Source: Lenzites betulinus (Eukaryota > Basidiomycota > Agaricomycetes > Polyporales > Polyporaceae). Taken from it: DNA of 64,000 nt. The stretch is taken from positions 558,001-622,000 of the forward strand of contig JABYQU010000005.1 in assembly GCA_022264855.1 (NCBI GenBank). Reading direction: 5' to 3'. Under the pieces are notes generated by a model that was not told where the DNA came from, did no database searches, and saw only the letters and a list, made by a program, of their open reading frames with translations. Positions 12,033-23,679 of the stretch are shown here, one piece after another. The position numbers were made by a program, and so were the translations under genes. The first letter of the stretch is position 1; every line of letters begins with the position of its first letter.

Positions 12033-14159
12033 ATGGCGCCCTGGAGCCGCGACTCGATGGCCTCGCGCAATAGCGCGTTGCCCTCCACGCCAGACTCTGC
12101 TGCATTCTCCCTCCTACCTGTCAGTCCTTTCTCTCGTCTCGCCCTCGTCGTCTCCTGAACACACCTGCTGCGCAGCCCCCACACCGTCTGTCGACCATCG
12201 ACGACCCCTACGCCCTCACCCTCTCCTCGCGCCACAGCCGCAGCGAGCTCTCTACCCCCGCCCTCTCTTCCCGGGACTCCTACGTCCTCGTTGACTCCGC
12301 CCCAGATATGCCTCTCAACCCCCCTCAGGGCTACTCCAACATGGAGTCCCCCTACGGCAACGCCGCCTACAGCAACAGCCAGTGGCTCGAGAAGGAGCAG
12401 TCCCGCAGCCGCCGCTCAAAGTGGATCGTGAGCCCTCCGTCCACTGCATCGCTTCGCCCACCCGGCAATACTCAACGACCCATATTCGTTTTCGCATACA
12501 GGTCATCGGCTCCCTCGTAGCCGTCATCGGCCTGATTGCCATCGGTGTCGGCGTCGGCGTGACCGTCGCGAAGAACCACAAGTCGAGCAGCAGCAGCAGC
12601 TCGAGCACCTCGTCGGCGAGCAGCGCCGTCGGCGTCGTCAACCAGACGGACGCGAACGACCCGAGCACGTTCGTGCGCGACGACCGCCTTGTGCAGTCGT
12701 TCTACGGCATCGCGTACACCCCAGAGGGCTCCCAGCTTCCGGACTGCGGAAACTCGCTCAGTGCGTCCCAGTGCGGCCTCTCTAGTCCTACGCTGTGCTA
12801 ATTGCGATCTACAGCGGACGTGATCACGGATATTCAGGTATCTATGTCCGGCGCGTACTCTGCCGAATTGCACTGATCGCGGCCTGTTACTCGCGTAGCT
12901 CCTTTCGCAGCTCACCACGGTAAGTTGCTGTAGTAGCTACTTGTCCTCCACAGATGGCTCATATACTCCACAGCAAATTCGTCTGTATGGTGCAGACTGC
13001 AACCAGACTGCGCTGGTGGTAAGTTGGCGGATTATCAACCGCTTGTTTATTTGCTGAGCCGCTGTATGCGCTGCAGCTCGAGGCCATCAACCAGACAAAG
13101 GTCAACATGAGTGTCTGGCTCGGTAACTACCCCGTCCCCACAGACCCCGCGCCGTACGAACGCCAGCGCGACGCGATCATCGACGCGCTCAAGACGTACG
13201 GCACCGACCACGTCGCGGGCATCACCGTCGGAAACGAGTTCATTCTCAAGTGGGTCCTGCACCCTGCACGCTCCCCACCGCCCGCTAAATATAAATACAC
13301 TCGGCAGCTACCTGAACGCGAACGGCGGCACGGTGGCGAACAGCGACATCGGAAACGCGGGCGCCGCGCTGCTCATCTCGAACATCACGGACATGCGCAC
13401 GTCGGTCGCCGCGCTCAACCTGCCCAAGACGCTCCCGATCGGGACGGCGGACGCGGGGAGCTACTTCAACACGGAGGTGCTCCAGGCGGTTGACTACGGC
13501 ATGTCGAACATCCACGCGTGGTTCGCGAACGTGTCGATCGACCAGAGCGCGGGCTGGGTGAACGACTTCTTCCAGACGCAGAACGTCGATGTCGCGAACA
13601 CGCTGTCCAACAAGCCCGACATGTTCATCGCCGAGACCGGGTGGCCGAGCGTGAGTGGTGCTTGACGTGCGATTAGTTGAAAGGGGTACTGAGAAAATGC
13701 GGACAGGGCTCGAAGGACGCTGGGAATGAGAGCAACGGGCCGTCGAATGCGTCGGTCGCCAATCTGCAGGTATGTGTCCGGCCTGGTGCAACACGGCGTG
13801 CGGACCGTGCTGACGGGCTCTGTAGACCTTCTTGAACACCTTCGTGTGCGCGGCCAACAAGAACGGCACCAAATACTTCTTCTTCGAGGTAAGTCGTATC
13901 CGCTCGGCTGTCCGAGTTGTGCTGACCACCATGGCAGTACTTTGACGAGACCTGGAAAGATGAAGAGTTCGGCGGCGTCGAGGTGAATATCCATGTCGGT
14001 GTATGCGCTGGAATGGTTGCTGACACACATATGATAGGGCTACTGGGGTCTGTTCCACGCCAAGTACGCCATGGGAATGTATGCGTCATGTTATTTGCTC
14101 GCTAACATATGTCCCCTTGTAGCCGCACACTCAAAGACATCTCGATACCCGTCTGCTAA
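12033..14159 (+). CDS. Membrane-anchored GH17 glucan 1,3-beta-glucosidase-like protein
   Basis: Glycoside hydrolase family 17 enzyme acting on cell-wall beta-1,3-glucan. The start chosen is the ATG at 12033: exon 1 ends at 12119 and a 56 bp intron keeps the frame into PPHRLSTIDDPYALTL. The N-terminus is cytosolic (RDSYVLVDSAP, then a basic RSRRSKW), followed by one membrane segment (VIGSLVAVIGLIAIGVGVGV) and a Ser-rich linker, so it is a type II membrane protein rather than a cleaved secreted one. The catalytic domain begins SFYGIAYTPEG. The acid/base Glu is in ITVGNEFI and the nucleophile Glu in FIAETGWPS. Several N-glycosylation sites (NQT, NMS, NVS). It ends ISIPVC at a TAA. About nine introns, some flanking very small exons around 12820-13080. 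Intact as read. Confidence 0.9.
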
Positions 14160-15604
14160 GAGCCTTGCCCGCTGTTCCCCCTACCCCCTTACCTTCCTCT
14201 CCGCTCCGCCGCGACACCCTAGACCTCATCACACCCTCTATTCCATCTAACAGCCCAACGCCTGCGCCCCACGTTCATCCTCGGACACTTCACGCCGACC
14301 GGACCTGGCCGCGCACGGACGCCTTTATCTCTCTTCACTTCACGAACCCGCTTCGTCCCATCTTGCATCGCGTCTGTCGCCGTACACTTGATTTGACTCT
14401 GCACGCCTCGCCCCGCCTGTCTGTTTGTCTGTCCGTCCTGCTCTCGTACACTGCATCCCATCCGCCCTAGCCCGCAGCGCGTCCCCCGCGCGGGCGTCCG
14501 CTCATTTACATCCTATCATACCACACCATCCCGCCCGGCGCGCGCCGCTCTCGTCCGGGTTTCTGCTGTACTTATTGCTATTGCAAAGTCACGCATACGA
14601 CCCGGAGGACGTTTCGTTCCATATGTGCTACGTTACGGTAGATTACGTGCATGCGTCGGTGTATACGCGGGTGCCGGTGTGCCCGCTGGGGTTGGTGATC
14701 TAATGGACATTCGTTCTTGGCTCTTGGAGGAGACATGGGTTGGTCGAGCACGCATCATGCAACACATGTTAACGTTCCATTGTGGGGCTGGGAATAAGTG
14801 GATATGTGACTGCTTAGAACATACAATAATGATAGTAGATAACGCAACAGCGAACAGACATGAAGCAGAGCACACAGTAACATATGGCAGCTGTTGCTTG
14901 TCGTTGTCGACCCTCGTTCAAACGTTCATCATCGTTTCCAGGTTTTCGCGACATATCAAGCGTGCGCGGCGGTTTGTTGCACGAACATATAAATAAACAT
15001 AGCGCTGAGTGTCGTATATACTTAGTCCGCGTTGTACGGACTATATTTATACTTGCGCTCGCCCGCTGCCGATGCTGCGATCGTGCTGTCGTGCCTTGAA
15101 GTTGTACCATGCATACCCGACGCCTTCCTGGAACTGTTAAACGCGCCCTCTACGCGACTGCCGTGGATGCCAGTGGATGCCGGAAGATGGAAGCGTGGCA
15201 CTGTAAATATCTACGACGTCCTACAGGCGATCTCATCAACCCGCGGCGCTCCAGTTGCGGTCGAAACGCGCGAATTCGGACGCTGACAGAGCAGAGGCGA
15301 GACAAGAAACCCCAGGAATATTATATATATGAAACTCGCACATACCTACTGCTCTGAACGAATCAAAGTCGCGCCGGTGCACGCGCGTGCACAGGCTTCA
15401 AGAGACAGGCTTGTCATGTCCATCCCGTGTCAATCATCTGTTCGAGTCACAACTCACGATGTGTACAGGAACATAGAGGAAGATAGGGTTCAAACCTTCC
15501 TCTTAGAAATATATAGGCAGATATGCGCTGATGGGCTCCGCAGATTTCTCCAACAAGCCGTTGCAGTAGCAGAACCCTCAATTGAACGTACGTGGCTCTC
15601 CGGT
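14160..15604. other. Intergenic
   Basis: Pyrimidine-rich 3' flank of the GH17 gene, then AT-richer sequence. A stretch at about 15008-15080 resembles one at about 20018-20090 (both share GTCGTATAT, then GTTGTAC, then a GCGCTCG end). No gene supported. Confidence 0.4.
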
Positions 15605-15915
15605 GGTTCATGATTCAGGGCATGGTTTGTTTCGGTCACGATCACGTCGTAGGTTGAGGTGTGGCCCGCGAGGAACTTGAAGCCATCGCCGACATACACG
15701 GTCACGCGGGGGTCGTTGGAGAGTGACGACATGCGGGGGGAAACTGCTTGGAGACTCTCATGACAGCGTGAGGGACACGGACAACCTCTTCGAACATCGC
15801 ACAGATAAGGCGGCTTGACGATTGACATCATTGGCGGCGGCGATGCCGATGTTGTCCGCGAGGTGCTTGAGCATGATACCGTCGAGGAGGTTGGCCTCTG
15901 CAACATCGATGAGGA
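15605..15915. pseudogene. Spermidine synthase relic, fragments in opposite orientation
   Basis: Two pieces of a spermidine synthase (putrescine aminopropyltransferase) lie head-to-head. On the plus strand, 15821-15915 reads [20 protein letters not shown] and then GLCNIDED, matching the S-adenosyl-binding GGGDGG motif region. On the minus strand, from about 15766 down to 15605, one reads VMRVSKQF, then in a different phase MSSLSNDPRVTVYVGDGFKF and AGHTSTYDVIV, which in the intact enzyme follows directly. The second glycine pair of GGGDGG is lost (GGGDAD), the TDSSDP active-site region has become TETNHA, and a frameshift separates the two minus-strand pieces. No start or downstream half is seen. 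The piece is therefore broken by inversion, frameshift and substitution. Confidence 0.8.
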
Positions 15916-17584
15916 CAGTATAGCAGAACAGCCGTAACGTCGAATGCACGCTGATAGTCGCCTAGACGGAGGGGCCGGTTGCTTGAGCGAGGGCAGGCTA
16001 CCTTCAGTCTCGAACGTTGAACAATGAACGGTACCACTCTGACGGGCTAGGGACCGGGAACTGAGCCCATTCGCTTCCGGAAAAAGAAATTCAGCTATGC
16101 GTTAGACCTCCGAACGAAAGAGCCGCATGCCGTCGTGCCTGTCCTCGGATGCCTGGGCAGCGTACAAGAATACGGTGAGGGAAAGATGCATTCGTCACCA
16201 TTGCGGATTCTGGAGGGATGATTAGTCTAACCCTAGGCCGGAACTACGATGTCTGGTGAAGCTCATGATGGCCACCATTCGGTCTTCAGTATGATGTGGA
16301 CGTTATATGTGCTCCCTGTATGTTTGGACACCCAAGATCGCCCGAATCAGCAGGCTTTCTTCATATACTCCTCGGATAATTCTTCAAGTCCGTGCCCGCT
16401 GCCAAAGTAACGCGGTCGCGTGAGCCTTTCCTATCTCCATGCTGATCCACAATTATGAGCACATGCTCACCGAAGACTGGCACCTGTTTTTCTCTAGATC
16501 CGTTTGGGAAGCTCGGAGATTGAGCTCGAGGTTTTGCCCCAGTACACGATCGCGAGCGATGATCCGGTTCTGCAGTCTGTGCTGTTAGTGCTAACGCTCC
16601 CAAAAAAGCTCGATTAACATGTGAACTACAAGACTCGGATGTTACTGGCTCGTCGACGTTTTGCAAGTGAGCGCATCGCGAGAGCGGGGGTCCATGACGT
16701 GGGGATTCCGTCGGAGGAGATCTTGCACATCGCCCAGCATTGCCCGAACACAGCATCGTCTCAGATCCCAGTGCGCACAAAGCTGGGCGGGGAGGGCACC
16801 CAGCTGGTATTTACGGGGGACCTTCTTGGACGTCGTCGCCGACGCTGCTGGAGAGTTCTTGGCTTGTGCTGTGGAGCAGTCGTCAGACTAGTCTGTTCCT
16901 CGGGGTCTTTCGTTGCCGTCGTTGCTCCTCAGCGTCCCACACTGCTCGTCCGTGCGCCAGAACGTCGATCCGCTGTCTCCTGCTTGCATCGTCGTCGCCC
17001 CGATCTTCGACTCCTTGTCCGTCATCGCAGGAACTCATTCGAGAAGGAGCGTACAAGAGATTGACGTCGGTGGCACTCTGCAGTTCGGAGAGCGCCGTAG
17101 CTGCAGGCTAGGTGAGCGTTGTAGGCGAAGGCGCAGGCAGAGCAGGACGGAGCAGCGAGCTCGATCGCCGCGTAGAGTACTTGAGTGGGACTGTGCAAGG
17201 AGGTGCTGCGCCGGCGAGGATCATCATCAGCATCTGCCATCCGCGCTCGCCGTGGTACGGTGTCCCGAGCGGTAGCGCACGATCGCAAGACGAATCGGAA
17301 GTGGGAGCTAGAGAGCACGGTGCACATCTGCCTCCACACAGATCCACACCTTCTCGTCCTCCTTCCTCCCTCTCCGGAACGTCGCGCTGGCCTCTCACGC
17401 TCGCTCCCGCCGCCCTCCTCTCTCCCTCCCCCTCCTCGGCCTCTTCGCCAGGGGCACCCGCCGCAGATCCAACACACTCGACCCCGCAGCCCGCGCCCCC
17501 TCTTCTTCCCAGCTCCAGAGCCCCTCTCTCACCCCCCATCACTCTAATTCACAACCGCCGCCCCAGCCCCCCGCGTCCGACCCG
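15916..17584. other. Intergenic, upstream of RhoGAP gene
   Basis: No supported gene. From 17330 to 17584 there is a strongly pyrimidine-rich leader typical of fungal promoters and 5' UTRs, just before the RhoGAP start codon. Confidence 0.4.
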
Positions 17585-19424
17585 ATGACGACCGCGCAGG
17601 CATCCCCGTCGCACGACCAGCGTCAGAAGCGCGAGGACGAGCAGCGTCGCCAGCTCCAGCAGCAGTACGAGGCCTTCCAGCGCCGTCAGCAGCAGCAACA
17701 CCATCAGCAGCACTCGCAGGACAGCGCTGCTCCCACCAAGGCCAGTCTCAAAGCATGGTGGAACCACTTTACGTTCGCGCAGAAGGTCAGGAAGGATGCA
17801 GAGGAAAAGAAAGGTGCGTCTCGCTCGCTTCACGTCCGTCTGCTCCCCGTCGTTGCTGGGACGGACGACGGGGTGGGCACGGCTCGCCGGCGTGTGACTG
17901 AGCTTGCGGCGCAGAGGGCGAGCATAATGTGTTCGGAAAGCCGCTCAAGGAGAGCCTCAAGTACGCAAGCGTGCAGATCTCGACCGCGAATGCAAACGGA
18001 GAGCTCTACGTATGGGGCTATATACCCGTCGTCGTCGCGAAATGGTGCGTACGCCCGTGCCAATCCCCTCAAAGTCGGCCTAACCCCTATCAAAGTGGTC
18101 TATATCTCAAGGAGAATGGTATGCGTGCCACTGACGTCTTGTGTGGTTGTGATCCTTACTGTGCACAGCGACGGAGGTGGAAGGTACTTTCCGGGTCAAT
18201 GGATCGAACAAGCGTATGAGGGAGCTGCAGGCCGCCTTCGAGGCCCCTCCACGAGTGCGTGGACGGCCGTCGCTTCTCGTGCGAGCTCTGATCTGACGCA
18301 AACTCTGACAGTATGGCAAGAACCTTGACTGGAAAAAGGAGCACTACACCACACACGACGTTGCGAGCGTGTTTCGACGATACCTCACCCAGATGCCCGT
18401 AAGTCCGCCTCCGCCTGCTTTCTCTAACCCCCCTCACTCCTTGCAAGGAACCTGTGATACCCCACGACATGTACCACCTAGTGAGCAGCTCTTCTCCGCT
18501 TCGTACCGAGCTGCCGCTGACCCGCACTAGTTCCGAGACGCCCTCGGTGAGGAATCCGCCCGCCCAATCACCTCGATGCACAGCACACGCTAACAGCTCC
18601 AGCTCAGCAAAGAAACCGAACAATCAGGACGAAGTGATCGCGACGTACAAACGCCTCATCCGCTCGATGCCGCGTGCGAACCAGTACCTGCTGCTATACG
18701 TGCTTGACCTCCTCTCCGTGTTCGCGAGGAAATCGGACAAGAATCTTATGACCGCCAAGAGTGCGTGCACCTCATCGTCCCTCGTCCGCGCGCCCGCTTA
18801 CCATATCCCCGCTTGCGCACAGACCTGGCGGTGATTTTCCGACCGGCGTTGATAGCGCATCCGACGCACGAGATGTCCCCGCAGGAGCACCAGCTGAGCC
18901 AGGACGTGCTCGAGTTCCTGATCGCGCACCAAGACTGGTTCATGCTCGATATCCCACCGCCCCCAACGACGAAGCCGTCGGACAGCGCGGTGACTGTGCC
19001 GATGGCGGAGCCGGTGACGGACTTGCTCGCGAGCTCGGATGAGGAGTCGGGCGGCTGGAAGCTGATCAGCAGGGTGGACGTGCCGCAGAAGATCGGCCGG
19101 AGGCGCACAACAACAGAACGATCGGGAGGTGCGTGCGATCTCCCTGCACTGTGCAGCCAGCACATGCGTATGTATGCGCACGCGGCTGACGCGCGCCCCT
19201 TAGAGAAATCGCCGCAGCTGGAGGGCGAGCGGCTGTCGCCGGTGGTCGAGACGCCGCCGTCGCGCTCGGGCTCGATTGTAACGGTGACGCGGAGCCGCAC
19301 GCTGCCGTCGTCGAAGACGGGGCGGCTGCCGGACGAGGAGCGGCACGCCAAGCTCGTGAAGAAGCAGAAGCGCGCGTCCGCACAACCGCGACGCACGCCG
19401 AGCGGTGGGACGACGACGGGCTGA
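17585..19424 (+). CDS. SAC7: Sac7-type RhoGAP
   Basis: Rho GTPase-activating protein of the Sac7/Bag7 type (Rga5 in fission yeast), by family knowledge a negative regulator of Rho1 in cell-wall and actin signalling. The ATG at 17585 begins MTTAQASPSHD, then a Gln-rich coiled stretch and SLKAWWNHFTFAQKVRK. The GAP domain begins VFGKPLKESLKYA. The arginine-finger region reads GTFRVNGSNKRMREL, and downstream come YLTQMPEPVIP, YLLLYVLDLLSVFARKS and NLAVIFRPAL, the conserved asparagine being formed across an intron. The Ser/Thr-rich basic tail has two small exons after it and ends at the TGA at 19422-19424. About nine introns were read, each with consistent phase. Intact. Confidence 0.9.
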
Positions 19425-20624
19425 CCATGGACGCGCCTCCCTTCCCTGCTTTTTTCTTTTCCATACATTGCTCGTGCTCTTTTTCGCCGCATCGTGCCCT
19501 TCCACGCCCACGTACCACCACTACTACTATACCACCCGTCCCCCCAATGTCCATTCATCCGCTCACTTTGTGTATTCCCACTTCCACCACGATTTATCCC
19601 CCTCCCCAACCCACACCCATGCATACATCCCTCGCTGCCCCGTCGCTATTTACCCGAGTCTGGCGGGCCCGCCACGCCGCTCACGAAGTCCGTTACGATA
19701 CGCCCCCCGTACTACATATACGTATGCCCCGCCGCGCGCTGTTGTTGTGATAGCTGTAGTCGTCGCCTGCGGGCGCCCACCCTTGTTTTCCTGCCCTGCG
19801 TCGCGACGCTCGTGTGCTCTCTGGGGTCGATACCGCTGTTGGCGTGGGCGGTCGTGTTAGACATGGACAGTGCCGTCGCGCCGCCTGTCGGCCCTCGTTC
19901 CTCATCAATATCGCTTTTCGCTTGTTTTTCTTTCGGGCGGCCGCTTTGCTTGTTGCACGGACAGACGGACATGTATATACGGTACCCAGTACAGGTACAT
20001 GTGCACGCAATCGGCTCGGTGTCGTATATTTAGTAAGTACGTTGTACATGTGCGGACTACGTATAATTATAATCGCGCTCGGAGTCGCTGCTTGACAGAA
20101 TTGTTCGAATTGACTGTCGTGGCTGCTAATGGACTCGAGCAGATGATGATGGATACGAGATGGACATGGGATTCGGAAGCCTTCACACTGTCTCCGGAAT
20201 TTGCTATGGTGATGAATGCATTATTGCATCTTGCACTCACAGTACAAACATATTCCTGCATGCTACCCAAGCATCCGAAGACAATTATGAGGGCATCTTA
20301 GTTCTCTCTCTACATATCTTTTTACTAGGAAGGTTTGTATCCCATGTGTCTGTCCCACGTCTGTCCACATTAATGTGAGTTGTAACGGCGCCGAGAAGGC
20401 TACTGGCGCCTCTTCTCCCAAAGCTAAGCGCCTTGAATATGAGACGCGGGCACGTGATCAGACGCGTCTCAGCCACGCGGAGGAGGTTGAGTTCAACTTG
20501 GGCGTCTTGCTGCTGCCTGCACGCAACGTTGTCCTTCGTCCTTTGTCACTCTCCACCTCCTCCATTCCCCCTCCATATCTCCTTTCTCCTGTACCTCAGC
20601 CTTGCGCTGTTATAAAGCGACACC
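19425..20624. other. Intergenic, RhoGAP 3' flank and promoter of the GBD/FH3 gene
   Basis: Pyrimidine-rich 3' flank to about 19650, then a stretch with short similarity to 15008-15080. CT-rich leader at 20540-20610 followed by TATAAAG at about 20611, only 14 bp before the next ATG. No gene seen. Confidence 0.4.
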
Positions 20625-22990
20625 ATGTTCAAAAGCATTCTCCCCTCACGACGCGTCCCCGCCACAGACTTCCAGATGCTCACCACACCCACCGACCCCT
20701 CCGAGTCCGAGTCAAACGGCAAAGAGAACTACTTCACCTACAATGCCCCCGCCGAGACAAATGCGAAACCCGGGACAGAGAAGAGAAAGAAGGCGAAGGG
20801 CAAGGTGCCACAAGAGCAGGAGCCGCTATCTACCGAGGACTTCGAACGCTTGCTGGTGAGTTGACGCTCCTCTCGCCTCTCGGATGCCTCTATGCTCTAC
20901 TACAATACGCGAGCCCGCCAATGCCAATCCTTGCAGCTGCCACAAACTCTCTCACATGCTTTCTACCTATTTACTGGGCCGGCCGTTCGCTTCTGCAGAT
21001 ACCCGCACCAGATGTTTCACTGAACCACTCGAGCGCTACGACCACAGTACTGATCATTTCCCCCACCCAGGACGACCTCCAGATCCCCTCCATGCTCCGG
21101 CCAAAGCTGGCCACCATGGATCCCTCAGTGAAGGCGGCGTTCCTCAAGTCTTCGCATGTCATCGCGCAGATGCGGCCACCGGTGTCTGCGAACCCGCCCC
21201 TCACGCCTCGCGGCCTCCGCAAGGCACACAGCAGCGAGTCGCTCGCATCAATGGCGTCTCCACGGCCCAAGAAGCCGTCGCTTGAACAATACGACCTGTC
21301 GCCTGCTCCGAGCCGGAGGATGGTGTCCGGACACGCGCGGGGGGTGTCCATGGATGTGCGGCGGCAGGCCGCGTTTGATGTGCGGGCCGCCCCCGTTGCG
21401 CCGCTGAAGACGAGCAAGGACAAGAAGAAGGCGGTTGTCCAGACACCTGAGAAGTATGTCAGCATACTTCTAGGCCACTCGAGCACGGTGCTCGATATTG
21501 AGGTGGTGAAGAAGCTGCGTCTGCTTCTTCGAAACGAGTCCGCTAGGTCAGTAGATTTCTGAACGCTGATATATGTATGTTTTCTGACATGCAAGATAGC
21601 TGGACAGACGTTTTCGTTCGCTCTGGCGGTTATGATGCCATTCTAACCCGCTTGAATGAAATCTTGGACGTGGAGTGGAGGTAAAATGCCAATCACCTAC
21701 GCACGCCTAGCAATACTAACGGTTTGTACAGGGAGGAGCAGCACGACGACCAGATGCTGCATGAGCTTCTGCGGTGTGTCAAGGGGCTTTCTACATCGGC
21801 AGTGGGCTGCAATGCCCTGCGTGCGGCGTGTCCAGCGCCATTTGACAAGCTGGTCACGCTGCTGTACTCCGACAAGAGGCCAGGGGAGGTCGCGACGCGG
21901 CAGCTCATTGTCGAGCTGCTCCTTTCCCTATTCGACCTTTACCCACTCGGGTCGCTGCCATCCAACGGCAGTCCAGCGGCGGCCATCACGGCACACTCTC
22001 GCTCCCGGTCTGTCCCATGGGAGCTCTCCTCCACGTCTCTGGCGACCTCGAGCACCCTGATCACCCTCCCGCGGCCGCACCAAACCCTTTTCTCGTTGCT
22101 CAAGGCTCTCCTCCTGACCCGGGCCCCTCCACCCAGTGAGGCTCCTGGGACCCCGATTGAGCCGCATGCGTTCATCGAGGAGCTCCACCGACCACGCATC
22201 TACAAAACGTACCTGCAGGAGCTGAGCGACATCTGCAGAGACTATTTCTGGGTGTTCTGCCACCCAAGTAACAACGTCTGGGATCTGGCCGACACCGACG
22301 AGGCGAAGGTGGAGAAGCCTCGCGCCCCTGGGGGGATGACAGGTGGGGTCGAGTTTGAGGCGATGTGCTACATGGTAGGTTTTGTTTTGTGCTGCAACTT
22401 CTGATATGAGCCGGGATCCTAATCCATGACATTAGACGATGCACTTCAAATTCGTGAATGGCATCGCGAGCTACGCACAGGCGCTCAACCTGCCTAAGGA
22501 ACATGAGCACTCGGCGTACCGGTTCCACCACGACATGTTCCAGTCGGGAATCGAGCGCATCCTCTCGGTAGGCGATCTTCCCAAATTCTTTTACGTTGAG
22601 CAGTTCACTGACTGTCCTCCGCTTTCGCAGATTGCGCGAAAGGCGTCAACGACGTACTACCCGACGCTACACCTCGAGATCGCGCGGTACGTCGCCTCCG
22701 CCGGCCGCGCCGGCCTCGAGCTCCCTTGGAGCCTCTCACGCCTCGTGGGCCAGCCCCCCGCGGGGATGCGCCGACTCGCCGTCGTACCCCCGCCCCCCAC
22801 GCACCCGTCGCGGAGCACGCCCACGACGCCCACAAAGCAGCGCTCGGGCGGCGCGTACCTCCCATACCCCGTGTATCCCGCGCATCCGTCGGCGTACGCG
22901 GCGCGCGCGAGCCAGAGCGCGCTGGGCGGGGCAGGCGAGCAGCGGCCGGTCCCGCCCGGGAGCAGGAAGGTCACGCCGATGTTCAACTGA
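20625..22990 (+). CDS. GBD/FH3 (formin N-terminal) domain protein lacking FH1/FH2
   Basis: Armadillo-type protein with the Rho-GTPase-binding and formin-homology-3 region (Drf_GBD/FH3). The start MFKSILPSRRVPATDF at 20625 is followed by a charged stretch with KRKKAKGK and a PLSTEDFERLL / DDLQIPSMLRPKLATMD core that is typical of formin GBDs. The FH3 part includes SWTDVFVRSGGYDAIL, HELLRCVKGLSTSAVGCNAL and YCM..HFKFVNGIASYAQ-type helices. Six exons, junctions at 20861, 21546, 21681, 22374 and 22569 (approximate). It ends with a Pro-rich basic tail at 22990, with no FH1 proline stretch or FH2 actin-nucleating domain. By inference it is a Rho-responsive regulator or scaffold rather than a nucleator. 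It follows the RhoGAP gene on the same strand. Confidence 0.85.
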
Positions 22991-23679
22991 GCGGGCGCGT
23001 GGCGGACGGACAATTTTGTTATGATGACGAGACTCACGATGGAGATGACCCGTAGACGACCTCGACTTTTACCGTTTGCTTGACGATTTTCTCTTGTTTT
23101 TCTTTTGTTGGTGTTGTGCGATTATGAAGGCATGCGGCTGGTGCTGTGCTTGTACGTATGTATGTGTGGTCAGTCGCGGACTATGCGCTCGATCTATGGT
23201 ATGTGTGTCAAGATGGAGTGAGTGTGGGCGGCGGAATAACGGTCAGCACGACGTAAACCGTTCAAGCCTGGGTCTGAAGATCTAAAGCTTGAAGCTTGAG
23301 GCACAGGGTGCACGGTGAATTACTCAAGTCTCAAATAGCGGTGGACGAGGCAGTGAATTCAGACAGTACGACAGTCACAATCAAGTATTCAGTTCTTGTC
23401 GACGTCTTGGGCAGATTCAAAGTCAAACCGCTCAATTGAAGACTGCGCATCGTAAACCTCGTTTTCGGGAGGAATATGACATTTTCAATATCATGTTATT
23501 GTCATTAGACTCTGATCCTTGGACGCCATGCCATATAAGAGTAGAGCACTGTTTGCATCATTAACCGTGTCGTATTGTTGAAGCCCTACGAAACCTAATA
23601 TGAGCATGGATTACTTTCGAAGGCCATCAAGAAAGATCACCGGAACATACCTCTGTACCAACCAAACGTAGCCCCTCAG
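22991..23679. other. Intergenic, convergent 3' ends
   Basis: 3' flanks of the GBD/FH3 gene and of the CRAL-TRIO gene. AT-richer; no gene, RNA or repeat recognised. Confidence 0.4.

Noticed and set aside
16361..16780. 139 aa minus-strand open frame near the RhoGAP promoter
   Set aside because: No motif and no conserved pattern; overlapping frames on both strands.
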